Shown here one piece after another: positions 30,581-39,619 of a stretch of 64,000 nt of DNA (within the stretch, counting starts at the first letter, position 1; each line of letters starts with the position of its first letter). The notes beneath the pieces were generated by a model. It was not told where the DNA came from. It did not search any database and saw nothing but the letters and a program-made list of their open reading frames with translations. This DNA is from Pseudomonas veronii (GTDB lineage Bacteria; Pseudomonadota; Gammaproteobacteria; Pseudomonadales; Pseudomonadaceae): contig NZ_JYLL01000013.1 of assembly GCF_001439695.1 (NCBI RefSeq), forward strand, positions 97,008-161,007. The letters run 5' to 3'. The position numbers and the translations under genes are program-made.

Positions 30581-32728
30581 ATGATTTACGAAGGTAAAGC
30601 CATCACGGTTAAGGCTCTTGAAAGTGGCATCGTCGAACTGAAATTCGACCTCAAGGGTGAGTCCGTCAACAAGTTCAACCGTCTAACCCTGAACGAACTG
30701 CGTCAGGCCGTAGACGCCATCAAAGCAGATGCTTCGGTCAAGGGCGTGATCGTCTCCAGCGGCAAGGACGTGTTTATCGTCGGCGCCGACATCACCGAAT
30801 TCGTCGAGAGCTTCAAGCTGCCCGATGCCGAGCTGGTGGCTGGCAACCTCGAAGCCAACAAGATTTTCAGCGATTTCGAAGACCTCAACGTGCCGACCGT
30901 TGCCGCGATCAACGGCATCGCGCTGGGCGGCGGCCTGGAAATGTGCCTGGCCGCGGATTTCCGCGTCATGTCGGCCACTGCGAAAATCGGCCTGCCGGAA
31001 GTCAAGCTGGGCATCTACCCAGGTTTCGGCGGCACTGTGCGCCTGCCGCGCATCATCGGGGCCGACAACGCCATCGAGTGGATCGCCGCCGGCAAGGAAA
31101 ACAAAGCTGAAGACGCGCTGAAAGTCGGTGCCGTCGATGCTGTGGTTGCCCCGGACAAACTGGCCGAAGCCGCGCTGAACCTGATCAAGGGCGCCATCAG
31201 CGGCGAATTTGATTACAAGGCCAAGCGTCAGCCGAAGCTGGAAAAACTCAAGCTCAACGCCATCGAACAAATGATGGCGTTCGAAACCGCCAAAGGTTTC
31301 GTGGCTGGCCAGGCCGGCCCGAACTACCCGGCGCCGGTTGAAGCGATCAAGACCATCCAGAAAGCCGCGAACTTCGGTCGCGACAAAGCCCTGGAAGTGG
31401 AAGCGGCAGGTTTCGTCAAACTGGCCAAGACCTCCGCTGCCCAGAGCCTGATCGGTCTGTTCCTGAACGATCAGGAACTGAAGAAAAAGGCCAAGGCCTA
31501 CGATGAAGTCGCCAAGGATGTGAAACAGGCCGCCGTACTCGGTGCCGGCATCATGGGCGGCGGTATCGCCTATCAGTCGGCGTCCAAAGGCACGCCGATC
31601 CTGATGAAAGACATCAACGAACACGGCATCGAGCAAGGCCTGGCGGAAGCGGCCAAGCTGCTGGTGGGTCGGGTTGATAAAGGTCGCATGACCGCGGCGA
31701 AAATGGCTGAAGTGCTCAACGGCATTCGTCCTACGCTGTCCTACGGCGATTTCGGCCACGTCGACCTGGTGGTCGAAGCGGTTGTCGAAAACCCGAAGGT
31801 CAAGCAAGCGGTACTGGCGGAAGTGGAAGCCCAGGTCAAAGACGACACCATCCTGGCGTCCAACACCTCGACCATTTCCATCACGCTGCTGGCCAAGGCC
31901 CTCAAGCGTCCGGAAAACTTCGTCGGCATGCACTTCTTCAACCCGGTGCACATGATGCCGCTGGTGGAAGTGATCCGTGGTGAGAAGTCCAGCGAGCTGG
32001 CCGTCGCCACCACCGTTGCCTACGCCAAGAAAATGGGCAAGAACCCGATCGTGGTCAACGACTGCCCGGGCTTTTTGGTCAACCGCGTGCTGTTCCCGTA
32101 CTTCGGCGGTTTCGCCAAGCTGGTCAGCGCCGGTGTGGACTTTGTGCGTATCGACAAGGTCATGGAAAAGTTCGGCTGGCCGATGGGCCCGGCGTACCTG
32201 ATGGACGTGGTCGGCATCGACACCGGCCACCACGGTCGCGACGTGATGGCTGAAGGCTTCCCAGACCGCATGAAAGACGACCGCCGCTCGGCGATCGACG
32301 CGCTCTACGAGGCCAAGCGCCTGGGCCAGAAGAACGGCAAGGGCTTCTACGCCTACGAGACCGACAAGAAGGGCAAGCAGAAGAAGGTTGCCGATCCGTC
32401 GGTCCACGAAGTGCTCGCGCCGGTCATCTATGAACAGCGTGATGTGTCCGACGAGGACATCATCAACTGGATGATGATCGCCCTGTGCCTGGAAACCGTG
32501 CGTTGCCTGGAAGACGGCATCGTCGAAACCGCCGCCGAAGCCGACATGGGCCTGGTGTACGGTATTGGTTTCCCTCCATTCCGTGGCGGTGCACTGCGTT
32601 ACATCGACTCGATCGGTGTGGCCGAGTTCGTTGCCCTGGCTGATCAATACGCTGATTTGGGCCCGCTGTACCACCCGACCGCGAAGCTGCGTGAGATGGC
32701 CAAGAACGGCCAGAGCTTCTTCGGTTAA
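30581..32728 (+). CDS. fadB: fatty acid oxidation complex subunit alpha
   Basis: 715-aa bifunctional enzyme of beta-oxidation (E. coli FadB 729 aa) with enoyl-CoA hydratase/isomerase and 3-hydroxyacyl-CoA dehydrogenase activities in a complex with FadA. Hydratase glutamates E120 (GGGLEMCLA) and E140 (LPEVKLG), NAD loop starting G321 (GAGIMGGG), dehydrogenase H451 (GMHFFNPVH). ATG 30581 has GGAG eight bases upstream. FadA follows after 29 bases, so they are one operon. PsrA is the known regulator of this operon in P. aeruginosa. Confidence 0.97.
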   Translation: MIYEGKAITVKALESGIVELKFDLKGESVNKFNRLTLNELRQAVDAIKADASVKGVIVSSGKDVFIVGADITEFVESFKLPDAELVAGNLEANKIFSDFEDLNVPTVAAINGIALGGGLEMCLAADFRVMSATAKIGLPEVKLGIYPGFGGTVRLPRIIGADNAIEWIAAGKENKAEDALKVGAVDAVVAPDKLAEAALNLIKGAISGEFDYKAKRQPKLEKLKLNAIEQMMAFETAKGFVAGQAGPNYPAPVEAIKTIQKAANFGRDKALEVEAAGFVKLAKTSAAQSLIGLFLNDQELKKKAKAYDEVAKDVKQAAVLGAGIMGGGIAYQSASKGTPILMKDINEHGIEQGLAEAAKLLVGRVDKGRMTAAKMAEVLNGIRPTLSYGDFGHVDLVVEAVVENPKVKQAVLAEVEAQVKDDTILASNTSTISITLLAKALKRPENFVGMHFFNPVHMMPLVEVIRGEKSSELAVATTVAYAKKMGKNPIVVNDCPGFLVNRVLFPYFGGFAKLVSAGVDFVRIDKVMEKFGWPMGPAYLMDVVGIDTGHHGRDVMAEGFPDRMKDDRRSAIDALYEAKRLGQKNGKGFYAYETDKKGKQKKVADPSVHEVLAPVIYEQRDVSDEDIINWMMIALCLETVRCLEDGIVETAAEADMGLVYGIGFPPFRGGALRYIDSIGVAEFVALADQYADLGPLYHPTAKLREMAKNGQSFFG

Positions 32729-32757
32729 GCGTCCCATACACTTGAGCGAGAATATTT

Positions 32758-33933
32758 ATGAGCTTGAATCCAAGAGACGTCGTGATTGTCGACTTCGGTC
32801 GCACGCCGATGGGCCGCTCCAAGGGCGGCATGCACCGCAACACCCGCGCCGAAGACATGTCGGCGCACCTGATCAGCAAATTGCTGGAGCGTAACGTCAA
32901 GGTCGACCCGAACGAAGTCGAAGACGTGATCTGGGGCTGTGTCAACCAGACCCTGGAGCAGGGCTGGAACATCGCCCGCATGGCCTCCTTGCTGACCCAG
33001 ATCCCGCACACCGCGGCCGCGCAGACGGTCAGCCGCCTGTGTGGTTCGTCGATGAGCGCACTGCACACGGCCGCCCAGGCGATCATGACCGGCAACGGTG
33101 ATGTATTCGTGGTCGGTGGCGTGGAGCACATGGGCCACGTCAGCATGATGCACGGTGTCGATCCCAACCCGCACATGTCGCTGCATGCGGCAAAAGCCTC
33201 GGGCATGATGGGCCTCACCGCGGAAATGCTCGGCAAAATGCACGGCATTACCCGCGAAGCCCAGGATGCGTTCGGCCTGCGTTCCCACCAGCTCGCCCAC
33301 AAGGCGACCGTGGAAGGCAAGTTCAAGGATGAAATCATCCCGATGAACGGCTACGACGAGAACGGTTTCCTGAAACTGTTCGACTACGACGAAACCATTC
33401 GTCCGGATACCACCCTGGAAAGCCTGGCCGCCTTGAAACCGGCGTTCAATCCAAAGGGCGGCACCGTGACAGCCGGCACTTCGTCGCAAATCACCGACGG
33501 TGCCTCGTGCATGATCGTGATGTCGGCGCAGCGTGCCAAGGACCTGGGTATCCAGCCGATGGCGGTGATTCGTTCGATGGCCGTAGCGGGTGTGGACCCG
33601 GCGATCATGGGCTATGGTCCGGTACCGGCGACACAAAAAGCCTTGAAGCGCGCGGGCCTGACCGTCGCCGATATCGACTTCTTCGAGCTCAACGAAGCCT
33701 TCGCCGCACAGGCCCTGCCGGTGCTGAAAGATTTGAAAGTACTCGACAAGATGAACGAGAAGGTTAACCTGCACGGCGGCGCGATCGCCCTGGGCCACCC
33801 GTTCGGTTGCTCCGGCGCGCGAATCTCCGGCACTTTGCTCAATGTGATGAAGCAAAATGGCGGCAACCTCGGGGTTGCAACCATGTGCATTGGTCTCGGC
33901 CAAGGCATTTCCACCGTCTTCGAACGCCTTTAA
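32758..33933 (+). CDS. fadA: acetyl-CoA C-acyltransferase (3-ketoacyl-CoA thiolase)
   Basis: 391-aa thiolase, beta subunit of the fatty acid oxidation complex, releasing acetyl-CoA. Catalytic C95 (RLCGSSMSAL), H347 (GHPFGCSG) and C377 (MCIGLGQG) are present. E. coli FadA is 387 aa. GAGCGAGAA sits before the ATG. An intrinsic terminator follows. Confidence 0.97.
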   Translation: MSLNPRDVVIVDFGRTPMGRSKGGMHRNTRAEDMSAHLISKLLERNVKVDPNEVEDVIWGCVNQTLEQGWNIARMASLLTQIPHTAAAQTVSRLCGSSMSALHTAAQAIMTGNGDVFVVGGVEHMGHVSMMHGVDPNPHMSLHAAKASGMMGLTAEMLGKMHGITREAQDAFGLRSHQLAHKATVEGKFKDEIIPMNGYDENGFLKLFDYDETIRPDTTLESLAALKPAFNPKGGTVTAGTSSQITDGASCMIVMSAQRAKDLGIQPMAVIRSMAVAGVDPAIMGYGPVPATQKALKRAGLTVADIDFFELNEAFAAQALPVLKDLKVLDKMNEKVNLHGGAIALGHPFGCSGARISGTLLNVMKQNGGNLGVATMCIGLGQGISTVFERL

Positions 33934-33951
33934 GCGTTGGGTTGACGGAAG

Positions 33952-33975
33952 CCGGGGCCCAGTGCCCCGGTTTTT
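33952..33975 (+). terminator. intrinsic terminator of fadBA
   Basis: CCGGGGC-CCAGT-GCCCCGG followed by five Ts, 18 bases after the fadA stop. Confidence 0.92.
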
Positions 33976-34030
33976 GTTTTTCGGTAGTTTTATTATTTTT
34001 TTTTAACAAATTTTGTAAGGTGGCCAGAGC

Positions 34031-34267
34031 ATGAAAGTCGAACCAGGGCTCTACCAACATTATAAAGGTCCGCAGTACCGCGTTTTTAATGTGGCGCGGC
34101 ACTCCGAGACCGAAGAAGAAGTGGTGTTCTACCAAGCACTGTATGGCGATTACGGCTTTTGGGTGCGCCCGTTGAGCATGTTCCTCGAGTCCGTCGAAGT
34201 TGACGGCGAACAGGTCCCACGCTTTGCTTTGGTGCAGGCCGAACCCAGTCTTTTTTCAGGGCAATAA
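34031..34267 (+). CDS. DUF1653 domain protein
   Basis: 78-aa protein. GLYQHYKGPQYRVFNVARHSE, VVFYQALYGD and the F-VRPLSMF-E segments are the DUF1653 pattern, an SH3-like small fold of unknown role. TAAGGTGG lies before the ATG. It stands between fadA and topA with a stretch of AT-rich DNA on its upstream side. Confidence 0.85.
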   Translation: MKVEPGLYQHYKGPQYRVFNVARHSETEEEVVFYQALYGDYGFWVRPLSMFLESVEVDGEQVPRFALVQAEPSLFSGQ

Positions 34268-34381
34268 CGGCAGGCTGCGCAGAATGCTGCGCTTGACCTC
34301 ACCCGGTTGCCACTATATATAGCGTTGCCGCGTCAGGCGCCAACTGCCTTTCACTTCTCGAATTCAGGAATTTTCCGATCC

Positions 34382-37003
34382 ATGGGCAAATCGCTGGTCA
34401 TTGTGGAATCCCCGGCTAAGGCCAAGACCATCAACAAGTACTTGGGCAACGAGTACGTGGTGAAGTCGAGTATCGGCCATATCCGAGACCTGCCCACCAG
34501 CGGTTCGGCTAGCGCCAGCAAGGAGCCTGCCGCCAAGCGCGGCAAGGCGGCTGCGGGCGAAGGTCCGGTGCTCACGCCTAAAGAGAAAGCGCGCAAGCAG
34601 CTGGTCTCGCGCATGGGTGTGGACCCGGAACATGGCTGGAAGGCCAAGTACGAAATCCTTCCGGGCAAGGAAAAGGTCATCGAAGAGCTGCGCCGGCTCG
34701 CCAAAGATGCCGACACCATCTATCTCGCAACGGACTTGGACCGCGAAGGGGAAGCCATTGCCTGGCACCTGCGGGAAGCCATCGGCGGTGATGACAGCCG
34801 CTACAAGCGTGTGGTGTTCAACGAAATCACCAAGAAAGCCATCCAGGAGGCCTTCTCCAAGCCGGGCGAACTGGATATCGACCGCGTCAACGCCCAGCAG
34901 GCCCGTCGTTTCCTCGACCGCGTCGTGGGTTACATGGTCTCGCCACTGCTGTGGGCCAAGATTGCCCGTGGCCTGTCCGCCGGCCGTGTGCAATCGGTAG
35001 CGGTCAAGCTGGTGGTGGAGCGTGAGCGCGAGATTCGTGCGTTCAACCCTGAAGAATACTGGGAAGTCCACGCCGACCTCGGCACCGCCAAGGGCGCCAA
35101 CGTGCGCTTTGAAGTGGCCCGTGAAAAAGGCGAGGCCTTCAAGCCGCTGAACGAAGCCCAGGCCATGGCCGCGCTGGAGAAGCTCAAGTCTTCCAGCTAC
35201 AGCATCGTCAAGCGCGAAGACAAACCGACCAGCAGCAAGCCGTCGGCGCCGTTCATCACGTCCACCCTGCAACAGGCCGCGAGTAACCGCCTGGGCTTCG
35301 GCGTGAAGAAAACCATGATGATGGCCCAGCGTCTGTACGAAGCCGGCTACATCACCTATATGCGTACCGACTCCACCAACCTGTCGCAAGACGCGGTGGC
35401 GATGGCGCGCACGTATATTGAAAGCGAGTTCGGCAAGAAGTACCTGCCGGAGAAGCCGAACGTCTACAGCAGCAAAGAAGGCGCCCAGGAAGCTCACGAA
35501 GCGATTCGTCCTTCCGACGCCAACACCGAGCCGAGCAAGCTGAGCGGCATGGAACGTGACGCTGAGCGCCTCTATGAGCTGATCTGGCGCCAGTTCCTGG
35601 CCTGCCAGATGCTGCCGGCGCAATACCTGTCCACCACCGTCAGCGTGGGCGCAGGCGACTTCGAGCTGCGTGCCAAGGGCCGTATCCTCAAGTTCGACGG
35701 CTACACCCGCGTGATGCCGCAAATCGCCAAGCCAGGCGACGACGACGTACTGCCGGACATGGCCCAGGGCGACACGTTGAAGCTGATCAAGCTCGACCCG
35801 TCCCAGCACTTCACCAAGCCACCGGCGCGTTATTCGGAAGCTAGCCTGGTGAAAGAGATGGAGAAACGCGGTATCGGTCGTCCTTCGACCTATGCGGCGA
35901 TCATCTCCACGATCCAGGACCGTGGCTACGTGGCGCTGCACAACCGGCGTTTCTATTCGGAAAAAATGGGCGACATCGTCACCGAGCGTCTGTCCGAGAG
36001 TTTCTCCAACCTGATGGACTACGGCTTCACCGCCGGCATGGAAGAGAACCTCGATGACGTGGCCCAGGGCGAGCGCGACTGGAAGAGCGTGCTCGACGAG
36101 TTCTACGGCGACTTCAAGAAAAAACTCGAAGTGGCCGAAAGCCCGGACAGCGGCATGCGTGCCAACCAGCCGGTGATGACCGACATCCCGTGCCTGACCT
36201 GCGGCCGGCCGATGCAGATTCGTACCGCGTCCACTGGCGTGTTCCTCGGTTGCTCGGGCTACAGCCTGCCGCCGAAAGAGCGCTGCAAGGCCACCGTCAA
36301 CCTGGTGCCGGGCGATGAAATCGCCGCCGACGACGAGGGTGAATCCGAATCGCTGGTGCTGCGTGGCAAGCACCGTTGCCCGATCTGCAGCACGGCGATG
36401 GATGCCTACCTGTTGGACGAGAAGCATAAGTTGCACATCTGCGGTAACAACCCGGATTGCGACGGCTACGAGATCGAAGAGGGCAGCTACCGCATCAAAG
36501 GCTACGAAGGCCCGAGCCTGGAATGCGACAAGTGCGGCAGCGAGATGCAACTCAAGACCGGCCGTTTCGGCAAGTTCTTCGGTTGCACCAACCCGACGTG
36601 CAAGAACACCCGCAAACTGCTGAAAAGCGGTGACGCGGCGCCGCCGAAGATGGACCCGGTGAAGATGCCCGAACTCAAGTGCGAGAAGGTCAACGACACC
36701 TATATCCTGCGTGATGGCGCTTCGGGGCTGTTCCTGGCTGCCAGCCAGTTCCCGAAAAACCGCGAGACCCGTGCGCCGCTGGTGCTCGAGATCGTGCCGC
36801 ACAAGGATGAGATCGATCCGAAGTACCACTTCCTGTGCGAAGCGCCGAAGAAGGACCCGGACGGTCGCCCGGCCGTGATCCGCTACAGCCGCAAGACCAA
36901 GGAACAGTACGTGCAGTCCGAAGTGGACGGTAAGCCGACCGGTTGGAAGGCGTTCTACGACGGCGGCAAGTGGAAGGTCGAGGACAAGCGCCAGGGCGCT
37001 TGA
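34382..37003 (+). CDS. topA: DNA topoisomerase I
   Basis: 873-aa type IA topoisomerase that relaxes negative supercoils (E. coli TopA 865 aa). Toprim E9 in VIVESPAKAK and the DLDREGE acids chelate Mg; Y326 in ITYMRTDSTNLS is the DNA-linking tyrosine. The C-terminus has several tetra-Cys zinc ribbons (CLTCGRPM..., CPICSTAM..., CDKCGSEM...CTNPTC). Compared with E. coli, a Ser/Ala/Lys-rich insertion lies at about residues 40-65 after RDLPTSG. ATG 34382 begins MGKSLVIVE; the 25 extra upstream codons are rejected. Confidence 0.97.
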   Translation: MGKSLVIVESPAKAKTINKYLGNEYVVKSSIGHIRDLPTSGSASASKEPAAKRGKAAAGEGPVLTPKEKARKQLVSRMGVDPEHGWKAKYEILPGKEKVIEELRRLAKDADTIYLATDLDREGEAIAWHLREAIGGDDSRYKRVVFNEITKKAIQEAFSKPGELDIDRVNAQQARRFLDRVVGYMVSPLLWAKIARGLSAGRVQSVAVKLVVEREREIRAFNPEEYWEVHADLGTAKGANVRFEVAREKGEAFKPLNEAQAMAALEKLKSSSYSIVKREDKPTSSKPSAPFITSTLQQAASNRLGFGVKKTMMMAQRLYEAGYITYMRTDSTNLSQDAVAMARTYIESEFGKKYLPEKPNVYSSKEGAQEAHEAIRPSDANTEPSKLSGMERDAERLYELIWRQFLACQMLPAQYLSTTVSVGAGDFELRAKGRILKFDGYTRVMPQIAKPGDDDVLPDMAQGDTLKLIKLDPSQHFTKPPARYSEASLVKEMEKRGIGRPSTYAAIISTIQDRGYVALHNRRFYSEKMGDIVTERLSESFSNLMDYGFTAGMEENLDDVAQGERDWKSVLDEFYGDFKKKLEVAESPDSGMRANQPVMTDIPCLTCGRPMQIRTASTGVFLGCSGYSLPPKERCKATVNLVPGDEIAADDEGESESLVLRGKHRCPICSTAMDAYLLDEKHKLHICGNNPDCDGYEIEEGSYRIKGYEGPSLECDKCGSEMQLKTGRFGKFFGCTNPTCKNTRKLLKSGDAAPPKMDPVKMPELKCEKVNDTYILRDGASGLFLAASQFPKNRETRAPLVLEIVPHKDEIDPKYHFLCEAPKKDPDGRPAVIRYSRKTKEQYVQSEVDGKPTGWKAFYDGGKWKVEDKRQGA

Positions 37004-37023
37004 TCGGTTAATCTGATAACGCT

Positions 37024-37049
37024 AAAAGCCGTCTGCATAGACGGCTTTT
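37024..37049. terminator. intrinsic terminator after topA
   Basis: AAAAGCCGTCT-GCAT-AGACGGCTTTT, 20 bases after the topA stop. Confidence 0.92.
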
Positions 37050-37055
37050 GCTTGC

Positions 37056-37155
37056 TGTAGGAGCGAGCTTGCTCGCGAAGGTCGCTAACGATTACACGAA
37101 AAACCTGATGCCCCACGGCGCCCCCAGGTTTTTCGCGAGCAAGCTCGCTCTTACA
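37056..37155. repeat. REPIN (GAGCGAGCTTGCTCGC type)
   Basis: Left arm TGTAGGAGCGAGCTTGCTCG at 37056 and right arm CGAGCAAGCTCGCTCTTACA ending 37155 in inverted orientation, with a spacer of about 50 bp. Confidence 0.92.
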
Positions 37156-37193
37156 TACCAGCATTACGCCTATTCGTTGTGGAGATTGCCGTC

Positions 37194-37715
37194 ATGGCCA
37201 ACGAACTCTATACCCGTACCAACCAGAAAATTTACTTCGCGGGTTTATCCCTGGAAGCCCTTGGCCGTGCCGAGGAAGGGAAGGAGATGAACGCCATCGC
37301 GCTGGTCCAGGCGGGGCGTGAGGCGGCCCTGTTCCACCTGTACGGCGCCTTGCTGGGGCTGTGTCATGAAATCGCCGGGTTCTACCGTTTGCCCCAGGCC
37401 GGTTCGCCGCGTGCGGAAATGATCATGAATCGCGAAGTGCTGGACGCCATGGCGATCCCTGAACTCGCCGAACTGGTGGAAATGGCGCAAAGCCCCGACA
37501 GTTGGGTGGCACGCCTGCTCAAAGCGCATGCCGATATGTTCCAGCCGCCACGTGTTCCCCATGTGCCCAAGGGCGATGTGACCCAGCCGTTGATCGTGGC
37601 GCTGTCGCTGGAAGAGGATGAGCCGAAGCCGTTGAGCCGCGAAGAGCTTGAAGGCTGGCGCCAGGAGCTGAAAAACATGGCGCTGCGGTTTCGTGAAGGT
37701 TTGAACGAGTGCTGA
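37194..37715 (+). CDS. DUF6586 family protein (PA3010-like)
   Basis: 173-aa soluble protein starting MANELYTRTN, nine bases after GGAG. It is mostly helical, with ALVQAGREAALFHLYGALLGL near residues 37-57 and an acidic C-terminal half. No catalytic motif is seen. Its place between topA and the sulA/lexA pair matches PA3010 in P. aeruginosa as I recall it. Function unknown. Confidence 0.78.
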   Translation: MANELYTRTNQKIYFAGLSLEALGRAEEGKEMNAIALVQAGREAALFHLYGALLGLCHEIAGFYRLPQAGSPRAEMIMNREVLDAMAIPELAELVEMAQSPDSWVARLLKAHADMFQPPRVPHVPKGDVTQPLIVALSLEEDEPKPLSREELEGWRQELKNMALRFREGLNEC

Positions 37716-37789
37716 GACACGCTCGTTGAGCTGGTGATCATTGCGAGCTGACAGCCAAGGCACCTGCGCAGATGGGTGCCAATCAAAAT

Positions 37790-37812
37790 TGTGGCAGTGG
37801 GCTTGCTCTCAC
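37790..37812. repeat. degenerate REP
   Basis: TGTGGCAGTGGGCTTGCTCTCAC keeps the REP core with a damaged stem. Confidence 0.45.
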
Positions 37813-37913
37813 TAAGCACCATTCATCCAGCCGTAAAGAAACCTCGCCAGATCCACTGCGAGGCCCGGCAGATGACTGATATAATCCCGGCCTTTCGTGG
37901 AGAACAGACTTTT

Positions 37914-38147
37914 ATGCCAACGTCCTTTCTGGAAATTGTTGAATTGCCTGACGGCCGAATCGAGCTGCGCCGGGCTGAGGACGAGGGTTCTCTGGTTATC
38001 TTGGACTTTTCCGAAGACGCCAAGGCGTTCCTGCAAGGCCAGCACGTGGAAGTGGCAAAAGCCATGTTGAGCGTTGGCGTACAGATGGCAGGCCGCCTGG
38101 CGGAAGGCGAACCGGAGAAAGAAGACGGTCCACGGGTTCTGCACTGA
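37914..38147 (+). CDS. conserved hypothetical protein (PA3009-like)
   Basis: 77-aa acidic protein beginning MPTSFLEIVELPDGRIELRR. A GGAGAA stretch lies 11 bases upstream; the longer frame to 37776 has no support. It alternates short strands with a central helix (AKAFLQGQHVEVAKAML). The function is unknown; it precedes the convergent sulA gene. Confidence 0.75.
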   Translation: MPTSFLEIVELPDGRIELRRAEDEGSLVILDFSEDAKAFLQGQHVEVAKAMLSVGVQMAGRLAEGEPEKEDGPRVLH

Positions 38148-38149
38148 GT

Positions 38150-38240
38150 GTGGCGTGGGAGCTTGCTCCCGCTGGGGCGCTAAGCGGCCCTGAACATGCG
38201 ATTGCTGCACCGTCCAATGGGAGCAAGCTCCCTTGCCACA
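38150..38240. repeat. REPIN (TGTGGC-GGGAGCTTGCTCCC type)
   Basis: TGTGGCGTGGGAGCTTGCTC (38150) and GGGAGCAAGCTCCCTTGCCACA read in inverted orientation up to 38240, around a unique spacer of about 40 bp, between convergent genes. Confidence 0.88.
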
Positions 38241-38263
38241 GGGCTAGCCTGCGGCACCTCGAA

Positions 38264-38737
38264 TTACCCCAAACGAATATTCAAGCTCTGCGCATCGCCG
38301 GTACGCGCGGCGCTGATCAACTGTTGCTTGGCGTTGGCATTCAGCGGGTTCAACCAGCTCACCACTGTATGGCTGCGGCCCAGGCGCAGGGCTTCGCAGG
38401 TCAACTGCTGGGCACTTTGCGCGCCGCGTGGTTGCAGCAACAGGATGCGCTCGCGGTTGAGACCGGCGTCCCGCAGCCAAGCTTGGGTCAGGCTGGCGGG
38501 TGGGGCGATCAGCGTCAACCAGCGTGCATCCTGTTCCTCGCTCAGTTCGCGCAGGATCGGCGCCAGCAGGCTCAGGCAGCTCCCGGCCGCACCGCGCAAC
38601 GACAGCTCACTGAACGCCTCAGGCTCGGCGCACCAGGGCGCCTCGACCGTTTCCTTGAGGATGGGCGCAAGGGGTTGGGCCATGAAGGCCTCGAACAGCG
38701 ACAGTTGTGTGTGTTGTGGGGTGTGCACGAGCTGCAT
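38264..38737 (-). CDS. sulA: SOS cell-division inhibitor SulA
   Basis: 157-aa cytoplasmic protein that binds FtsZ to stop division during the SOS response. The RWLTLIAPPASLTQAWLRDAG and ILLLQPRGAQSAQQLTCEAL stretches match the RecA-like SulA fold. Its start lies 10 bases after lexA, so it is expressed from the LexA-controlled promoter. E. coli SulA is 169 aa and monocistronic; the lexA-sulA pairing is a Pseudomonas trait. Confidence 0.9.
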   Translation of the reverse strand: MQLVHTPQHTQLSLFEAFMAQPLAPILKETVEAPWCAEPEAFSELSLRGAAGSCLSLLAPILRELSEEQDARWLTLIAPPASLTQAWLRDAGLNRERILLLQPRGAQSAQQLTCEALRLGRSHTVVSWLNPLNANAKQQLISAARTGDAQSLNIRLG

Positions 38738-38747
38738 GATGCCTCCT

Positions 38748-39356
38748 TTAGCGGCGAATGACGCCGACGCTCAGGCCTTCGATCACCAGGTCCTGGTCTT
38801 TCAGGTTGACTTCGATCGGGGCGAACTCAGGGTTCTCGGCCAGGAGCCAGACCTTGCTGCCTTCGCGCTTGAAGCGTTTGACGGTGACTTCATCGCCGAT
38901 GCGGGCGACGACGATCTGGCCGTTACGGGCTTCACGAGTGGTGTGGACAGCCAGCAGGTCACCGTCGAAAATGCCCACGTCCTTCATGCTCATGCCATGC
39001 ACCCGCAACAGGTAGTCGGCGCGAGGATGGAAGAAGGTCGGGTTGATGTTGCAGGATTCCTCGACGTGCTGTTGCGCCAGGATCGGCGCGCCGGCAGCGA
39101 CGCGGCCGATGATCGGCAGGGTCGATTCGTCGGCCTTGGCTTCGAAACCGGGGATGCGAATGCCCCGCGAAGCGCCCGGGGTCATCTCGATCGCGCCTTT
39201 GCGAGCGAGGGCCTTGAGGTGTTCTTCGGCGGCGTTGGGGGATTTGAACCCCAGTTCCAGCGCAATTTCCGCGCGCGTCGGCGGGTAGCCGTTGTCGTCG
39301 AGGCAGCGCTTGATAAAAGCCAGAATCTCAGCTTGGCGTGGCGTCAGTTTTAGCAT
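38748..39356 (-). CDS. lexA: SOS repressor LexA
   Basis: 202-aa repressor with an N-terminal winged helix (about 1-70) and a C-terminal S24 self-cleaving domain. The scissile bond is A88-G89, nucleophile S123 (GMSMKD) and base K160 (EVTVKRF), each four residues past the E. coli positions. RecA filaments trigger cleavage. Two operator sites lie just upstream. Confidence 0.97.
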   Translation of the reverse strand: MLKLTPRQAEILAFIKRCLDDNGYPPTRAEIALELGFKSPNAAEEHLKALARKGAIEMTPGASRGIRIPGFEAKADESTLPIIGRVAAGAPILAQQHVEESCNINPTFFHPRADYLLRVHGMSMKDVGIFDGDLLAVHTTREARNGQIVVARIGDEVTVKRFKREGSKVWLLAENPEFAPIEVNLKDQDLVIEGLSVGVIRR

Positions 39357-39366
39357 GTTGATCGCT

Positions 39367-39382
39367 CTGTCTTTTTATACAG
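39367..39382 (-). promoter_or_regulatory. LexA box 1
   Basis: CTGTCTTTTTATACAG fits CTGT-N8-ACAG exactly, 10 bases upstream of the lexA start on the minus strand. Confidence 0.92.
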
Positions 39383-39385
39383 TGA

Positions 39386-39401
39386 CTGGGATTATATACA
39401 G
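39386..39401 (-). promoter_or_regulatory. LexA box 2
   Basis: CTGGGATTATATACAG matches the consensus with one change (CTGG for CTGT), 3 bases beyond box 1, as in other autoregulated lexA promoters with paired operators. Confidence 0.8.
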
Positions 39402-39560
39402 TGGACTGCGCTTGGCAATCATCCTTTTTTGCGCGTCCGCTGGACGGTCATTCGTCAGCCCTCCTACAACGCAAAGACAGCGCTGCCTACAGAGTTGAAA
39501 GGATGTGATTAAATAGCGTTCAAATAGATGACTGCCTGGCCGGAAAGCGAACCCACAGGC

Positions 39561-39589
39561 TTGACAAGACACAAGCTGAAACGTATGTT
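39561..39589 (+). promoter_or_regulatory. psrA sigma-70 promoter
   Basis: TTGACA at 39561-39566 and TATGTT at 39584-39589 with a 17-bp spacer. The -10 lies inside the first PsrA-type palindrome. Confidence 0.7.
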
Positions 39590-39604
39590 TCAAACAAGTG
39601 TTTG
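39578..39604 (+). promoter_or_regulatory. paired PsrA operators at psrA promoter
   Basis: GAAACGTATGTTTC (39578-39591) and CAAACAAGTGTTTG (39591-39604) each fit the G/CAAAC-N4-GTTTG/C palindrome reported for PsrA. They share one base and cover the -10 and start region, predicting autorepression. Confidence 0.85.
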
Positions 39605-39619
39605 TCAGGCGGAGTAGCC

